A stretch of 64,000 bases of DNA from Salinimicrobium catena. Its GTDB lineage: Bacteria > Bacteroidota > Bacteroidia > Flavobacteriales > Flavobacteriaceae. Location: the NCBI RefSeq assembly GCF_900102915.1, contig NZ_FNGG01000003.1:118025-182024 (forward strand). The letters run 5' to 3'. Under the pieces are notes generated by a model. That model searched no databases and had not been told where the DNA came from. It saw only the letters and a list, made by a program, of their open reading frames with translations. Within the stretch, counting starts at the first letter, position 1. Each line of letters begins with the position of its first letter. The position numbers and the translations under genes are program-made. Positions 1 through 9,416 of the stretch are shown piece after piece.

Positions 1-93
1 GAGGTTAAATTACATTCTGCAGTTCATCGAAAAAAGGGAAATATATTTATATACTATAAATGAGAAATATACTTTTGATGCTTAAAATGTTGG

Positions 94-777
94 ATGAAGA
101 AGGTTATCTTGATCATATCGGCAATTCTGGTTCTCTTGTCCTGGATAAATATTGAATATGCTTTTGTGCAAAGTAAGATTCTTCGAATAATAATATCCAG
201 TATTTTTTTATTCTTTGCCTTACGAGTAGGACATATAGGAAAGAATGCAGGAGTTATACCCTTTGTTTTACTCCCCCTATGTGATGTTTTTCTCCTTGGT
301 TGGGAGAAAGACTTTATCAAATTGGCCTATTATGTAACTCATATAATATTTCTTCTTACGTTGATGTTTTTAACTGTAAGAGTTCTGGGAAGGGTAAAAG
401 TTACAATTTTCGACATTATAGTTCTTGGAGCTTTTTTGGGAATCAATTCATTTATTCTCCTTTATTTAGGACAGTTCTTTTCTATCGATTTGCAAAGCGA
501 CATTTTAGAGGTTACATTTTATATAAATGGTTTTCTCATTATTGCACTAGTGCTGATAGCTTTTTTCTTCAGTATTCATAAAGCCAATACACTAACGTCC
601 TACTTTTTTCTAGGAGTGTTACTATTGTCCCTTTCCGAATTAGTGATATATGCCATTCTTTTTATGGATCAAAAGAATTGGCAGAACATCGATAATCTGT
701 TGTACGTTATAAGTTTATTTTTCCTGGTTCGAAGTTTTCAGGAGCATGTAATTTTTATAGAAGCGGAGTCTGATTAA
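94..777 (+). CDS. Multi-pass inner-membrane protein, unknown function
   Basis: A 227-residue, strongly hydrophobic protein with about seven predicted membrane helices spread over its whole length and no soluble domain. The order of helices and a short Asp-containing loop (LCDVFLLGWEKD, near residue 62) loosely recall YhhN-type lysoplasmalogenases, but the match is by topology only and I would not assign that enzyme activity. It starts at an ATG and stands alone on the plus strand, converging with the next gene on the minus strand. Confidence 0.75.
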   Translation: MKKVILIISAILVLLSWINIEYAFVQSKILRIIISSIFLFFALRVGHIGKNAGVIPFVLLPLCDVFLLGWEKDFIKLAYYVTHIIFLLTLMFLTVRVLGRVKVTIFDIIVLGAFLGINSFILLYLGQFFSIDLQSDILEVTFYINGFLIIALVLIAFFFSIHKANTLTSYFFLGVLLLSLSELVIYAILFMDQKNWQNIDNLLYVISLFFLVRSFQEHVIFIEAESD

Positions 778-794
778 CTGAGGTTAAAAATAAG

Positions 795-1136
795 CTAGTT
801 TATCTCTAATTGGAGATATAATAATCCTATACTTAAAATAAGAATCAACGGTATAGCGGCAAAATAAATCCATTTTCGTTCTATCTCTCTATTCATCGCA
901 TCCTTCAAAAGTTTTTCTTCAAATCTTTCCAGCACAATATATTTCTCAACCCCAAACTTCAAAGCCGCTTTACCTTTTTTAGTGATCGTTATAGCACCTT
1001 CAGGAGTAACATAAATTAAATTGTACTTTTGTAACTGCAAGAAAATCTTTATTTCTTTTTCAGAATTTAATTGAGGCATTGAACAAACTTTGTCCTGGAA
1101 AATCCTTAATACGTGTTCTTTAACATTTTCTTTCAT
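795..1136 (-). CDS. Winged-helix protein with C-terminal membrane anchor
   Basis: A 113-residue protein. Residues 1-60 look like a winged helix: helices followed by a short beta wing in the pattern YNLIYVTPEGAITITKKGK. A charged helix follows, then one hydrophobic segment at residues 90-110 that should anchor it in the inner membrane. The same architecture, with clear similarity in the wing, occurs at 27009-27353. Function unknown; membrane-tethered DNA binding is an inference from the layout. It converges with the preceding gene. Confidence 0.65.
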   Translation of the reverse strand: MKENVKEHVLRIFQDKVCSMPQLNSEKEIKIFLQLQKYNLIYVTPEGAITITKKGKAALKFGVEKYIVLERFEEKLLKDAMNREIERKWIYFAAIPLILILSIGLLYLQLEIN

Positions 1137-1619
1137 TATTATCTCAGATTTGGGAAGACATAAATAATCAAGGCCCTAAAAATTTGATCGTTAAATTTTT
1201 AACTTCTTCTGTCACTACTAAAAAGGTCTCTACTTCAGATCAATCTATTTTCTTTTTCTTATACGTTAGAACTACATTTTATCCTGATATTATTAACCTT
1301 CTATTAGGAAGAAAGATGTGAAGAAATAATTACCTTGTTGTTTAGTAGAATAACAGGCAACAACAACCATGGCTTAGATTGAGTAAAATGATGCGCCTCT
1401 TTTTATAACTTTTCCAGAGGGAGAAATTAAACAGTAATCATAGTTTCTTTTGGTTAATCGTAGAGGGGAAACCTCTTTGGGAATGCAGAAGTATTCACTT
1501 CTCCCTGAAGGGGTTTTTTTGTATCGAAAAAGAATTTACCATTTTGGGACGGCGTTCTGGAGAAAGAGATAAGACTCTTTCAAATTCTAAGATTGCCGAA
1601 ATATTTCTACCTTGTGACG
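1137..1619. other. Long intergenic region before the Rrf2 gene
   Basis: About 480 bases with no credible coding frame. The first 300 bases are AT-rich with no structure I recognise. The last 160 bases contain two mutually exclusive hairpins (1462-1476 and 1470-1515) followed by a T-run, described separately. The region separates the convergent pair on the left from the Rrf2 regulator on the right, so it must hold at least the regulator promoter and perhaps a small untranslated RNA. Confidence 0.6.
1462..1520 (+). terminator. Hairpin plus T-run, possible attenuator or end of a small RNA
   Basis: Bases 1470-1482 (AACC, CTT, GGGA blocks) pair with 1502-1515 (TCCC, AAG, GGTT blocks), followed by seven T. 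An inner AGAAG/CTTCT pair caps the stem. A competing stem AGAGG (1462-1466) with CCTCT (1472-1476) uses the same left arm, so the two folds exclude each other. No gene on the plus strand lies upstream to be terminated. This resembles a leader attenuator or the 3' end of an unannotated RNA; no known riboswitch family was recognised. Confidence 0.45.
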
Positions 1620-2054
1620 ATGCTTTCTAAAAGGACTAAATATGGAATAAAAGCACTGGCTCATCTGGCAAGAAAGGCTGAAAGGGAACCTGTGCAAACC
1701 GCCGAGATTGCTAAATGTGAAAACATATCCCATAAATTTCTGGAAAATATCCTCATCAGTCTTCGAAAAGCTGGTTTTCTGGGTTCGAGAAAAGGAAAGG
1801 GTGGGGGATATTATTTGATGAACCCCCCTTCACAAATAAAAATGACAGATGTGATCAGAGAGTTGGAAGGACCTATTGCGATGGTCCCCTGTGTTAGCCT
1901 TAATTACTATGAGAGGTGTGAAGATTGTCCTGATGAAGCTGCCTGCTCAGTACATGCCCTTATGATCCAGGTGAGGGACAGCACCTTGAGAGTATTGGGT
2001 GAGAATACCCTGGATGATATTGCGCAGGACAAGAGGAAAATAAATTCCCAATAA
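1620..2054 (+). CDS. Rrf2 family transcriptional regulator
   Basis: 144 residues from the ATG at 1620; an upstream in-frame TTG at 1593 would add nine residues that do not belong to the family, which begins MLSKRTKYGIKALAHLA. The N-terminal winged helix is followed by the Rrf2 GGYYL wing motif. The C-terminal part holds cysteines (C near residue 91, then ERCEDCPDEAACSVH) in the region where IscR/NsrR-type members bind an Fe-S cluster. It precedes an ATP-grasp/flavin monooxygenase pair and a methionine block, so a role in sulfur control is likely by context. A palindrome downstream at 2124-2146 is a candidate target. Confidence 0.9.
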   Translation: MLSKRTKYGIKALAHLARKAEREPVQTAEIAKCENISHKFLENILISLRKAGFLGSRKGKGGGYYLMNPPSQIKMTDVIRELEGPIAMVPCVSLNYYERCEDCPDEAACSVHALMIQVRDSTLRVLGENTLDDIAQDKRKINSQ

Positions 2055-2110
2055 TATGTTAAAAATGAAAATTGAATGGCTAAAAAGAAGATTCTTTTTA
2101 CCAGGACCAT

Positions 2111-2118
2111 TACTTTTG
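2111..2118 (+). promoter_or_regulatory. Bacteroidota -7 promoter element before the ATP-grasp gene
   Basis: TACTTTTG matches the TAnnTTTG -7 consensus exactly. No good TTTG box is seen at the usual upstream distance, so the promoter may be weak or activator dependent. The palindrome at 2124-2146 begins five bases after it, near the expected transcription start. Confidence 0.45.
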
Positions 2119-2123
2119 CCTTG

Positions 2124-2146
2124 AAACCTACTTAATTGGTAGGTTT
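2124..2146. promoter_or_regulatory. Perfect 8-bp inverted repeat, candidate Rrf2 operator
   Basis: AAACCTAC and GTAGGTTT are separated by seven bases (TTAATTG). There is no T-run right after it on the plus strand, so it is not a standard terminator. It sits between the Rrf2 gene and the ATP-grasp gene and just downstream of a good -7 box, where a repressor would block transcription. Binding by the neighbouring Rrf2 protein is inference. Confidence 0.5.
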
Positions 2147-2233
2147 AATATGATAAACGGGAAAACACTTTCAAAGAATTAAACTGTGGATTTTTCCTTT
2201 AGAAACAAATAATGCCCAAACAGTTAATGTAAA

Positions 2234-3220
2234 ATGAATTATAAACGAAATACCCTTGCAATTTTCCACGAGCATCCAGATTGGTTCAAGCCTCTTTTCT
2301 CAGAGCTAGAAAAAAGAAAACTTCCATATAAAATATATAATGCAGCAGCGCATAGCTTTAGTCCTTTCATGCAGCAGCAGGATCTGTCGTATAAAGTCTT
2401 TTTTAACAGAATGAGTCCGTCGGCATACCTGCGCGACAATACACAGGCCATTTTTTATACCACGAGCCTTCTCAGTTATCTTGAGAGTAAGGGCGTGCGG
2501 GTAATAAATGGTTCAAAGGCCTGGAGGTACGAAATTTCCAAGGCTCTCCAACTCAGCTTGCTTGATTCTTTAGAGCTGTCTTATCCAAAAGCTGTGGTGA
2601 TTAATCATGCGTCACAGGCTGTGGAGGCAAGCAGGGAATTGCGTTTCCCAATTGTGGTAAAAGCCAACATAGGAGGAAGTGGTGCAGGAATTGTGCGCTA
2701 CAACAGCGCCGAGGAGCTTCACCAGGCGGTTTCTGAAGGAAATATTGATCTAGGACTTGATCATACTGCTCTGGTCCAGGAATTCATTCCGGCCAGGGGA
2801 GGTCATATCCATAGGGTTGAAACTCTTCAGGGAAAATATCTTTATGGTATAAAGGTCTATACTTCCGGCGATAGCTTTAATCTTTGTCCGGCAGACATCT
2901 GCCAAACCACCAATGGACAGGAACTTGTTCGCAATGCCTGTGCCGTGGACGCGGCAAAGAACGGTCTCAAAGTAGAGGCTTTTACTCCGCCCCAGGAAAT
3001 TATCAATAATATTGAAAAGATCATGCGTAAAACCGAAATTGAAGTAGGGGGTATAGAATACATCATTGATGACCGTGATGGACAACTATACTACTACGAC
3101 ATTAACGCGATGTCGAACTTTGTGGCTGATGCAGTTAATGTAATTGGATTTGATCCACATGGAAAACTGGTGGATTTCCTGGAAAAAGAAACAAATAAAA
3201 AATTAGAAGTAGCGATATGA
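2234..3220 (+). CDS. ATP-grasp ligase, RimK-like
   Basis: 328 residues with the ATP-grasp fold. The N-terminal third is a pre-grasp domain (FHEHPDWF start), followed by the phosphate-binding region FPIVVKANIGGSGAGIVRY near residues 137-155, a QEFIPARGG adenine-side segment and the metal-binding end YDINAMSNFV near residues 290-300. ATP-grasp enzymes form amide or thioester bonds from a carboxylate and a nucleophile; the substrate here cannot be read from sequence. Its TGA stop overlaps the ATG of the SfnG-like gene (ATGA at 3217-3220), so the two are translationally coupled. Together with the Rrf2 gene this suggests organosulfur metabolism. Confidence 0.85.
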   Translation: MNYKRNTLAIFHEHPDWFKPLFSELEKRKLPYKIYNAAAHSFSPFMQQQDLSYKVFFNRMSPSAYLRDNTQAIFYTTSLLSYLESKGVRVINGSKAWRYEISKALQLSLLDSLELSYPKAVVINHASQAVEASRELRFPIVVKANIGGSGAGIVRYNSAEELHQAVSEGNIDLGLDHTALVQEFIPARGGHIHRVETLQGKYLYGIKVYTSGDSFNLCPADICQTTNGQELVRNACAVDAAKNGLKVEAFTPPQEIINNIEKIMRKTEIEVGGIEYIIDDRDGQLYYYDINAMSNFVADAVNVIGFDPHGKLVDFLEKETNKKLEVAI

Positions 3221-4234
3221 AGTTTGGATACTGGTTACCCGTTTTTGGTGGATGGTTGCGAAATGTAAACGAGGAGGAAATGTCAATTTCCTGGGACTAT
3301 ATAAAACAGCTTGCCCAGAAAAGTGAAGACTGGGGATATAGCCTTTCCCTGATCGCCGAATTATTTAAATGATATAAAAGGGGAGGAGGCGCCCTCCCTG
3401 GATGCCTGGTCTACAGCCGCAGCTCTTGCTGCTGTGACCAAGGAACTGGAAATCATGGTAGCCGTTAGGCCTACTTACCACAACCCTGCACTACTTGCTA
3501 AAGCGGTTGCTAACCTGGAGCATATCAGCAATGACAGAATATCCCTAAACGTTGTGGCATCCTGGTGGAAAGCTGAAGCCGAAAAATACGGCATCGAGTT
3601 TGATCAACATGACAACCGTTACGCCAGGACCAGTGAATGGATTGAACTTCTGTCAAAGCTGTGGCAGGAGGATCACGTTTCGTTTAACGGTAAGTATTAT
3701 CAGGTACAGGATAACGTGCTGCAGCCAAAACCACGTAAAAAACCTTTTCTTTATGCCGGAGGGGAATCTGAAGCTGCCAAAACTATGATTAGTACGCAGT
3801 GTGATGGATATGTAATGCACGGTGACTCTCCCGAAGGAATAGCAAGGCGAATTGAAGGCATGAAGGAACGAAGGGAAAAGTTAGGACTGCCGCCAATGAA
3901 GTTTGGGGTGGCTGCTTATTCCATTGTTCGTGAAACTGAGCAGGAGGTTAAGAAAGAGATTGAAAGAATTACCAATGTTGAGGCTTCTTCGGCCAGTTAC
4001 AAAAATTACCAGCAATGGGTGGAAAATACTCAACTTGAAAATGAACTTTCAAAAAAAGATTATTCAGTCTCTAATCGTGGTCTTAGAACCGGTCTCACAG
4101 GGACTCCTGCACAGGTTCAGGATCAGATAGTCGCTTTTGAAAAAATTGGGGTGGATTTTTTCCTGTTACAGGCGAGCCCGCAATTGGAGGAAATGGAACG
4201 ATTTTCAAATACAGTTATTAATCAGCTTATCTAA
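3217..4234 (+). pseudogene. sfnG: SfnG-like FMNH2-dependent sulfone monooxygenase, frameshifted
   Basis: The reading frame begins MKFGYWLPVFGGWLRNVNEE at 3217 and runs 51 codons to a TGA at 3370-3372. The family continues in the +1 frame with LNDIKGEEAPSLDAWSTAA and stays open to 4234 (GGESEAAK, DYSVSNRGLR, LLQASPQLEEMERF). SfnG proteins normally read LIAELNLNDIKG here; the sequence fits loss of two bases of one AAT codon between 3364 and 3369. Dimethylsulfone monooxygenase releases methanesulfinate for sulfur scavenging. Apart from the shift, the gene shows no decay, so recent inactivation or a sequencing error are both possible. The downstream part alone could start near 3434 but would lack the first beta strands of the barrel. 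Confidence 0.85.
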
Positions 4235-4255
4235 AAAGTTATTTTTAAAGAAATC

Positions 4256-4288
4256 AACGGCTGTCATTGTGTATAGCCGTTTTTTTTG
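4256..4288 (+). terminator. Rho-independent terminator after the SfnG-like gene
   Basis: AACGGCT at 4256-4262 pairs with AGCCGTT across a 12-base loop and runs straight into eight T. It ends the Rrf2-associated unit before the riboswitch. Confidence 0.85.
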
Positions 4289-4393
4289 CCCCCTGCCCGA
4301 TCAAGGTCAATTCCTGAGATACTGATCTTCAAGATTTTCTTACGCCCTTAGGCCACCATGAAAAAAAAGTGATAATAGTACCTGTTATGGAAC

Positions 4394-4424
4394 TTGCAGT
4401 TTTCAATTAGAACTCCCATATTTG
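4394..4424 (+). promoter_or_regulatory. Probable promoter of the metH-metF operon
   Basis: CTTG at 4393-4396 and CATATTTG at 4417-4424 fit the Bacteroidota TTTG/TAnnTTTG pattern with one mismatch in each box and a 20-base spacer. It would place the transcript start about 30 bases before the SAM riboswitch. Confidence 0.4.
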
Positions 4425-4457
4425 CGTTTTCCAGTTCATTTAAATTTTTGAATTTTC

Positions 4458-4557
4458 GTTATCAAGAAAGGTTGAGGGAATAGACCCGTTGAAGCCTTGG
4501 CAACCCTCCTTCTGGAGAAGGTGCTAAATTCTACCGCTTTTTCTGCGGATAGATAAC
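4458..4557 (+). ncRNA. SAM-I riboswitch (S-box)
   Basis: The S-box core is plain: GTTATCAAGAAAGG opening P1/P2, GAGGGA with GACCCG, the CTTGGCAACC segment, then AAGGTGCTAAATTC and the closing GATAAC of P1 near 4552-4557. SAM-I riboswitches bind S-adenosylmethionine and switch off methionine genes. No strong T-tailed terminator follows; a small GCATT/AATGC hairpin at 4590-4601 sits just before the metH start at 4608, so control of translation initiation is a reasonable guess. Confidence 0.95.
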
Positions 4558-4607
4558 AAAAAGAATATCCTTTCCCTTCTTTTTTGATAGCATTTTAATG
4601 CAATAAC

Positions 4608-5633
4608 ATGTCAAAAATAGAAGAAGTACTCTCTAAAAAAATTCTCATCCTGGATGGTGCCATGGGTACTATGTTGCAGGAGTATCGATTCACCGAAGAA
4701 GATTTCCGCGGAAAACGTTTTTCCGACTGGCCGGTTTCCCTAAAGGGCAATAATGATCTGTTGTCTCTTACACAGCCTAAGGCCATTGCAGATGTACACC
4801 GTAAATATTTTGAAGCTGGTGCAGACATAGTAGAAACCAATACCTTCTCAGGGACTGCCATTGCGATGGCAGACTATAAAATGGAGGAACTGGTGTACGA
4901 AATGAATTTCGAATCGGCCAGGATAGCGAAGGAGGTGGCGAAAGAGGTGACTTCGCGAGATCCTGAAAAACCGCGTTTCGTAGCGGGGGCCATGGGGCCC
5001 ACTAATAAAACGGCGAGCATGAGTCCAGATGTAAATGACCCCGGCTTTCGTGCTATTTCTTTTGAAGAACTTAGGATTGCTTATAAACAACAGGCCCGTG
5101 CGCTCATAGACGGGGGAGTGGATGTATTGCTGGTGGAAACGGTATTCGATACCCTGAATGCCAAGGCCGCGCTTTTTGCTATTGATGAGCTTAAGGAAGA
5201 ACTGGATAACGATATTCCGGTTATGATCAGTGGTACCATTACAGATGCTTCAGGAAGAACTCTTTCTGGCCAAACAGCAGAGGCCTTCCTGATCTCCATC
5301 TCCCACATGAATCTGCTAAGCGTTGGTTTCAATTGTGCGCTGGGAGCAAAACAGCTTACCCCATATCTGGAGGTACTGGCCCAAAAATCTGCCGCCGGTG
5401 TATCGGCTTATCCCAATGCGGGGCTCCCAAATGCATTTGGGGAGTACGACCAGTCCCCGTGGGATATGGCGAATCAGATCAAAAACTATCTCGAGAGGGG
5501 TTTGGTTAATATTCTGGGCGGCTGCTGCGGAACAACTCCGGAACATATTCAAGCCATTGCCGCAGTTGCAAAAGATTATAAGCCACGAGTGATTAAAAGA
5601 GAGTTAACATACGACAACTTTAAAGGATGCTAG
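4608..5633 (+). CDS. metH: Methionine synthase MetH, homocysteine-binding part
   Basis: 341 residues forming the homocysteine S-methyltransferase barrel of cobalamin-dependent methionine synthase (opens [15 protein letters not shown]). The zinc ligands are visible as Cys in [12 protein letters not shown] near residue 243 and the Cys pair in [10 protein letters not shown] near residue 306. It catalyses methyl transfer from methylcobalamin to homocysteine together with the next gene. In this lineage MetH is commonly split after this domain. The reading frame overlaps the next by seven bases (5627-5633), so the two halves are made in step. Controlled by the riboswitch just upstream. Confidence 0.97.
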   Translation: MSKIEEVLSKKILILDGAMGTMLQEYRFTEEDFRGKRFSDWPVSLKGNNDLLSLTQPKAIADVHRKYFEAGADIVETNTFSGTAIAMADYKMEELVYEMNFESARIAKEVAKEVTSRDPEKPRFVAGAMGPTNKTASMSPDVNDPGFRAISFEELRIAYKQQARALIDGGVDVLLVETVFDTLNAKAALFAIDELKEELDNDIPVMISGTITDASGRTLSGQTAEAFLISISHMNLLSVGFNCALGAKQLTPYLEVLAQKSAAGVSAYPNAGLPNAFGEYDQSPWDMANQIKNYLERGLVNILGGCCGTTPEHIQAIAAVAKDYKPRVIKRELTYDNFKGC

Positions 5634-8305
5634 AAATCAGACCTCTTAAATTATCTGGGCTGGAGCCCCTGGTAATCACCCCCGAAAGCAATTTCATAAA
5701 CATTGGGGAGAGAACGAATGTCGCAGGTTCAAAGAAATTCCTGAGGCTTATAAAAGAAGAAAAATTTGAGGAAGCCCTATCTGTGGCCCGGGAGCAGGTA
5801 GAGGGTGGTGCACAGATCATAGACATCAATATGGACGACGGGTTAATTGAAGGAAGAGAAGCGATGGTTAAGTTCCTGAACCTGTTGGTTGCAGAACCCG
5901 ATATTGCCCGGGTGCCTATAATGATCGACAGCTCCAAATGGGAGATCCTGGAGGCGGGTTTACAGGTTGTACAGGGAAAATGCGTGGTGAATTCAATTAG
6001 CCTCAAGGAAGGGGAGGAAGAGTTCCTCACGCACGCAAAGAGGATCAAACGCTACGGGGCTGCGGTCATCGTCATGGCCTTCGATGAGGTGGGGCAGGCA
6101 GATAACTATGAGCGTCGCGTGGAGATTGCCAAACGGTCCTATCAACTGCTTGTAGAGAAGGTGAAATTTCCGCCCGAGGATATCATTTTTGATCTGAATA
6201 TCTTCCCGGTGGGAACAGGAATGGAAGAGCACCGACGGAATGCCATAGATTATTTTGAGGCCACTCGTTGGGTGAAAAAGAATCTTCCTCATGTGAGTTT
6301 AAGCGGGGGAGTGAGTAACGTCTCCTTTTCTTTCCGCGGAAATAATCCGGTGCGCGAAGCCATGCATTCTGTCTTTCTTTATCATGCTATACGGGCGGGA
6401 ATGAACATGGGGATCGTAAATCCTGCTTTACTCGAAGTGTATGATAACATTCCAGAGGACTTGTTGGAGCATGTGGAAGATGTAATCCTTGATAGAAGGG
6501 ATGACGCAACTGAAAGGCTACTCTCGTTTGCCGAGACAGTGGTCGGCACTGAAAAAGAAAGTAAAATAGACTTTTCCTGGAGGGAAAAGCTCCTACAGGA
6601 ACGTATCACCCATGCTTTGGTGAAGGGAATAGATTCTTTTATAGTTGAAGATGTGGAAGAGGCACGCAAACAGAGTGACAGACCACTGGATGTAATTGAA
6701 GGCCCTCTGATGACCGGAATGAATGTAGTGGGAGATCTATTTGGAAGCGGAAAAATGTTCCTACCACAGGTGGTAAAGTCGGCCCGCGTGATGAAAAAAG
6801 CGGTGGCATACTTGCTGCCGTACATTGAGGCCGACAAAAAGAATAAAAGGAGCTCGGCTGGGAAAGTTCTTATGGCTACGGTAAAGGGAGATGTGCACGA
6901 CATCGGGAAAAATATCGTGAGCGTTGTGCTGGGCTGTAATAATTATGAGATCATTGACCTGGGGGTAATGGTACCGCCGGAAAAGATCATTGAAACGGCC
7001 AAGACCGAAAACGTTGATGCTATTGGCCTAAGTGGATTAATCACACCGTCACTCGACGAAATGGTTTTCTTGGCGAAGGAAATGGATCGGCAGGGTTTCA
7101 GCGTTCCTTTGTTGATTGGTGGGGCTACTACCTCAAAGGCTCATACGGCAGTGAAAATTGATCCGCAGTACAGGAACGCCGTCGTTCATATTAATGACGC
7201 TTCGCGTGCCGTTACTGTGGTGGGGGACTTGCTAAAGGTCAATACTCGTCAAAAATATATAGATGACCTTAAATCCGATTATGAAATATTCCGCCAGAAT
7301 TTTAGCAAAAGGAGTAAGGTGAAATCTTTTTTAAGTTTAGGGCAGGCAAGGATTAATAAATTTTGTATTGACTGGAACCAATCGAAGATTCACGCACCTC
7401 AAAAGCCAGGGATCCACGTCATTGAGGACCTGGAACTGGAGAAGCTGGAAAAATATATCGATTGGACCCCTTTTTTCAGGAGCTGGGAATTGCACGGGAG
7501 ATATCCCAAAATACTTAAAGATGAGCTGGTAGGGGAACAAGCAACAACGCTTTTTACTGACGCACAGAAAATGCTGAGAAGGATCTTTGATGAGAGACTG
7601 CTAAAAGCAAAAGCTGTTTATGGTCTTTTTCCTGCGAATACGATTAATGTTGACGATATTGAAATTCGATATCGGGAGAATTCCGAAGAAAAAACAATGA
7701 TTTTTCGCACCCTCCGTCAGCAGCTGGATAAACACGAAGGAAAGTCAAATTTCGCGCTGGCCGACTTTGTAGCACCACGAGAATTAGGAATCCAGGATTA
7801 TATGGGCTGTTTTTGTGTTACTGCGGGCTTTGGTACAGAACAACTGTCAAGACAATTTGAAGCAGAACACGATGATTACAATTCCATTTTAATCAAAGGC
7901 CTTGCCGATAGGCTCGCCGAGGCTTTTGCTGAATATCTCCACGAAAAGATCAGGATAGATGATTGGGGCTATGCTCCTGAAGAAAATTTGAGTAACGAAG
8001 AATTGATCAGGGAGAGGTATAAAGGTATCCGACCGGCGCCGGGGTACCCAGCCTGCCCTGATCACCTGGAAAAAATAAGTATTTGGCAAGTACTGAAGGT
8101 AGAGGAGAGGATTGGTGTAAAACTGACCGATAGTCTGGCAATGTGGCCCGCTGCAAGTGTAAGTGGATATTATTTCGCTAATCCCGAAGCCCGATATTTT
8201 GGAGTGGGTAAAATTAAAGAAGACCAGGTGAAAGATTTCGCTGAGAGAAAAGGAATCAGCTTTGAAACAGCCAAAAAATGGCTTAATCCTTCAATAGCAG
8301 AATAA
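5627..8305 (+). CDS. metH: Methionine synthase MetH, folate, cobalamin and activation domains
   Basis: 892 residues. Domain order: pterin-binding barrel (about 1-290, starting [16 protein letters not shown]), four-helix cap, cobalamin domain with the cobalt-ligating motif GDVHDIGKN near residue 423, and the C-terminal reactivation domain with the SAM-binding [12 protein letters not shown] motif near residue 805. It binds methyltetrahydrofolate and B12 and is reductively reactivated with SAM. Together with the preceding gene it equals a full-length MetH. Seven-base overlap with the first half. Confidence 0.97.
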   Translation: MLEIRPLKLSGLEPLVITPESNFINIGERTNVAGSKKFLRLIKEEKFEEALSVAREQVEGGAQIIDINMDDGLIEGREAMVKFLNLLVAEPDIARVPIMIDSSKWEILEAGLQVVQGKCVVNSISLKEGEEEFLTHAKRIKRYGAAVIVMAFDEVGQADNYERRVEIAKRSYQLLVEKVKFPPEDIIFDLNIFPVGTGMEEHRRNAIDYFEATRWVKKNLPHVSLSGGVSNVSFSFRGNNPVREAMHSVFLYHAIRAGMNMGIVNPALLEVYDNIPEDLLEHVEDVILDRRDDATERLLSFAETVVGTEKESKIDFSWREKLLQERITHALVKGIDSFIVEDVEEARKQSDRPLDVIEGPLMTGMNVVGDLFGSGKMFLPQVVKSARVMKKAVAYLLPYIEADKKNKRSSAGKVLMATVKGDVHDIGKNIVSVVLGCNNYEIIDLGVMVPPEKIIETAKTENVDAIGLSGLITPSLDEMVFLAKEMDRQGFSVPLLIGGATTSKAHTAVKIDPQYRNAVVHINDASRAVTVVGDLLKVNTRQKYIDDLKSDYEIFRQNFSKRSKVKSFLSLGQARINKFCIDWNQSKIHAPQKPGIHVIEDLELEKLEKYIDWTPFFRSWELHGRYPKILKDELVGEQATTLFTDAQKMLRRIFDERLLKAKAVYGLFPANTINVDDIEIRYRENSEEKTMIFRTLRQQLDKHEGKSNFALADFVAPRELGIQDYMGCFCVTAGFGTEQLSRQFEAEHDDYNSILIKGLADRLAEAFAEYLHEKIRIDDWGYAPEENLSNEELIRERYKGIRPAPGYPACPDHLEKISIWQVLKVEERIGVKLTDSLAMWPAASVSGYYFANPEARYFGVGKIKEDQVKDFAERKGISFETAKKWLNPSIAE

Positions 8306-8331
8306 GAGCTTAAAATACAGTAGAATAAAAA

Positions 8332-9288
8332 ATGAAGATTACCGAACATATAAAAGCTTCAAAAGGAAGATCATTGTTTTCTTTCGAGATCCTGCCCCCT
8401 TTGAAGGGGCATAATATTCAAGGTATCTTTGACGGAATTGATCCCCTGATGGACTTCAAACCACCCTTTGTAGACGTTACGTACCACAGGGAAGAATACG
8501 TCTATATCGAAAGAGAAAAAGGATTGCTTGAAAAAAGAGTTGTACGGAAGCGACCGGGAACGGTGGGTATTTGCGCTGCTATCCAGAATAAATATAAAGT
8601 GGATGCTGTTCCGCATATTCTTTGTGGCGGCTTCTCAAAAGAGGATACAGAAAACTTTTTGATCGACCTGGATTTCCTGGGAATTCAAAATGTCATGGCT
8701 CTGCGAGGGGATGCCGTCAAGAGTGAATTATATTTTACACCGGAAGCAGACGGACATCGATATGCAGGTGAACTTGTGAAGCAGGTAGCAGGTATGAACG
8801 AGGGGAAATTTCTTGATGAAGCGTTGGAAAACGGTCACTGCACAGATTTTTGTATCGGAGTAGCCGGGTATCCCGAGAAGCACATGGAGGCTCCGAGTCT
8901 GGAGCGGGATATCCAGAACCTTAAAGCGAAACAGGAGGCGGGCGCAGAGTATATCGTCACACAAATGTTCTTTGATAATGAGAGGTTTTTCCAGTTTGAA
9001 CAAAAATGCCGGGAAAACGGGATAACCATTCCTATTATTCCCGGTTTGAAACCCATTTCGATAAAGAGGCACCTTAGTCTTATCCCTCATCGGTTCCATG
9101 TGGACCTTCCTGATGAGTTAATCAGGGAAGTGGAAAAGTGCGGAAGTAATAAAGAGGTACAGGAGGTGGGCATAGAGTGGTGTGTTCAGCAGAGCAAAGA
9201 ATTGGTGGCTGCGGGAGTGCCTGTTCTTCATTATTATTCCATGGGAAAGAGTAAAAACATTAAGAGAATTGCGGCTCAAGTTTTTTAA
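8332..9288 (+). CDS. metF: Methylenetetrahydrofolate reductase
   Basis: 318 residues, FAD-binding TIM barrel of the MetF family. Signature parts include FSFEILPPLKG at the N-terminus, NVMALRGDAVKS for FAD/folate contact near residue 123, and GVAGYPEKHMEAPS near residue 176. It reduces methylene-THF to methyl-THF, the methyl donor used by MetH just upstream; the 26-base gap puts it in the same transcript under the SAM riboswitch. A terminator follows at 9417. Confidence 0.96.
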   Translation: MKITEHIKASKGRSLFSFEILPPLKGHNIQGIFDGIDPLMDFKPPFVDVTYHREEYVYIEREKGLLEKRVVRKRPGTVGICAAIQNKYKVDAVPHILCGGFSKEDTENFLIDLDFLGIQNVMALRGDAVKSELYFTPEADGHRYAGELVKQVAGMNEGKFLDEALENGHCTDFCIGVAGYPEKHMEAPSLERDIQNLKAKQEAGAEYIVTQMFFDNERFFQFEQKCRENGITIPIIPGLKPISIKRHLSLIPHRFHVDLPDELIREVEKCGSNKEVQEVGIEWCVQQSKELVAAGVPVLHYYSMGKSKNIKRIAAQVF

Positions 9289-9416
9289 AGATCGGAATTT
9301 CTTGGAATTGGAAAATGAATGACCGACGGAGGGAGGAGCTGGGAATTCCTTATAAATTTGAGAATTACTATATTGAATCGTTTTAGTACTTTAATTAATC
9401 GATGTTGAATTGTGTG

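Noticed and set aside
3217..3433. Programmed frameshift in the SfnG-like gene
   Set aside because: No slippery heptamer or stem is seen at the break, and homologs are uninterrupted there; a mutation or read error is simpler.
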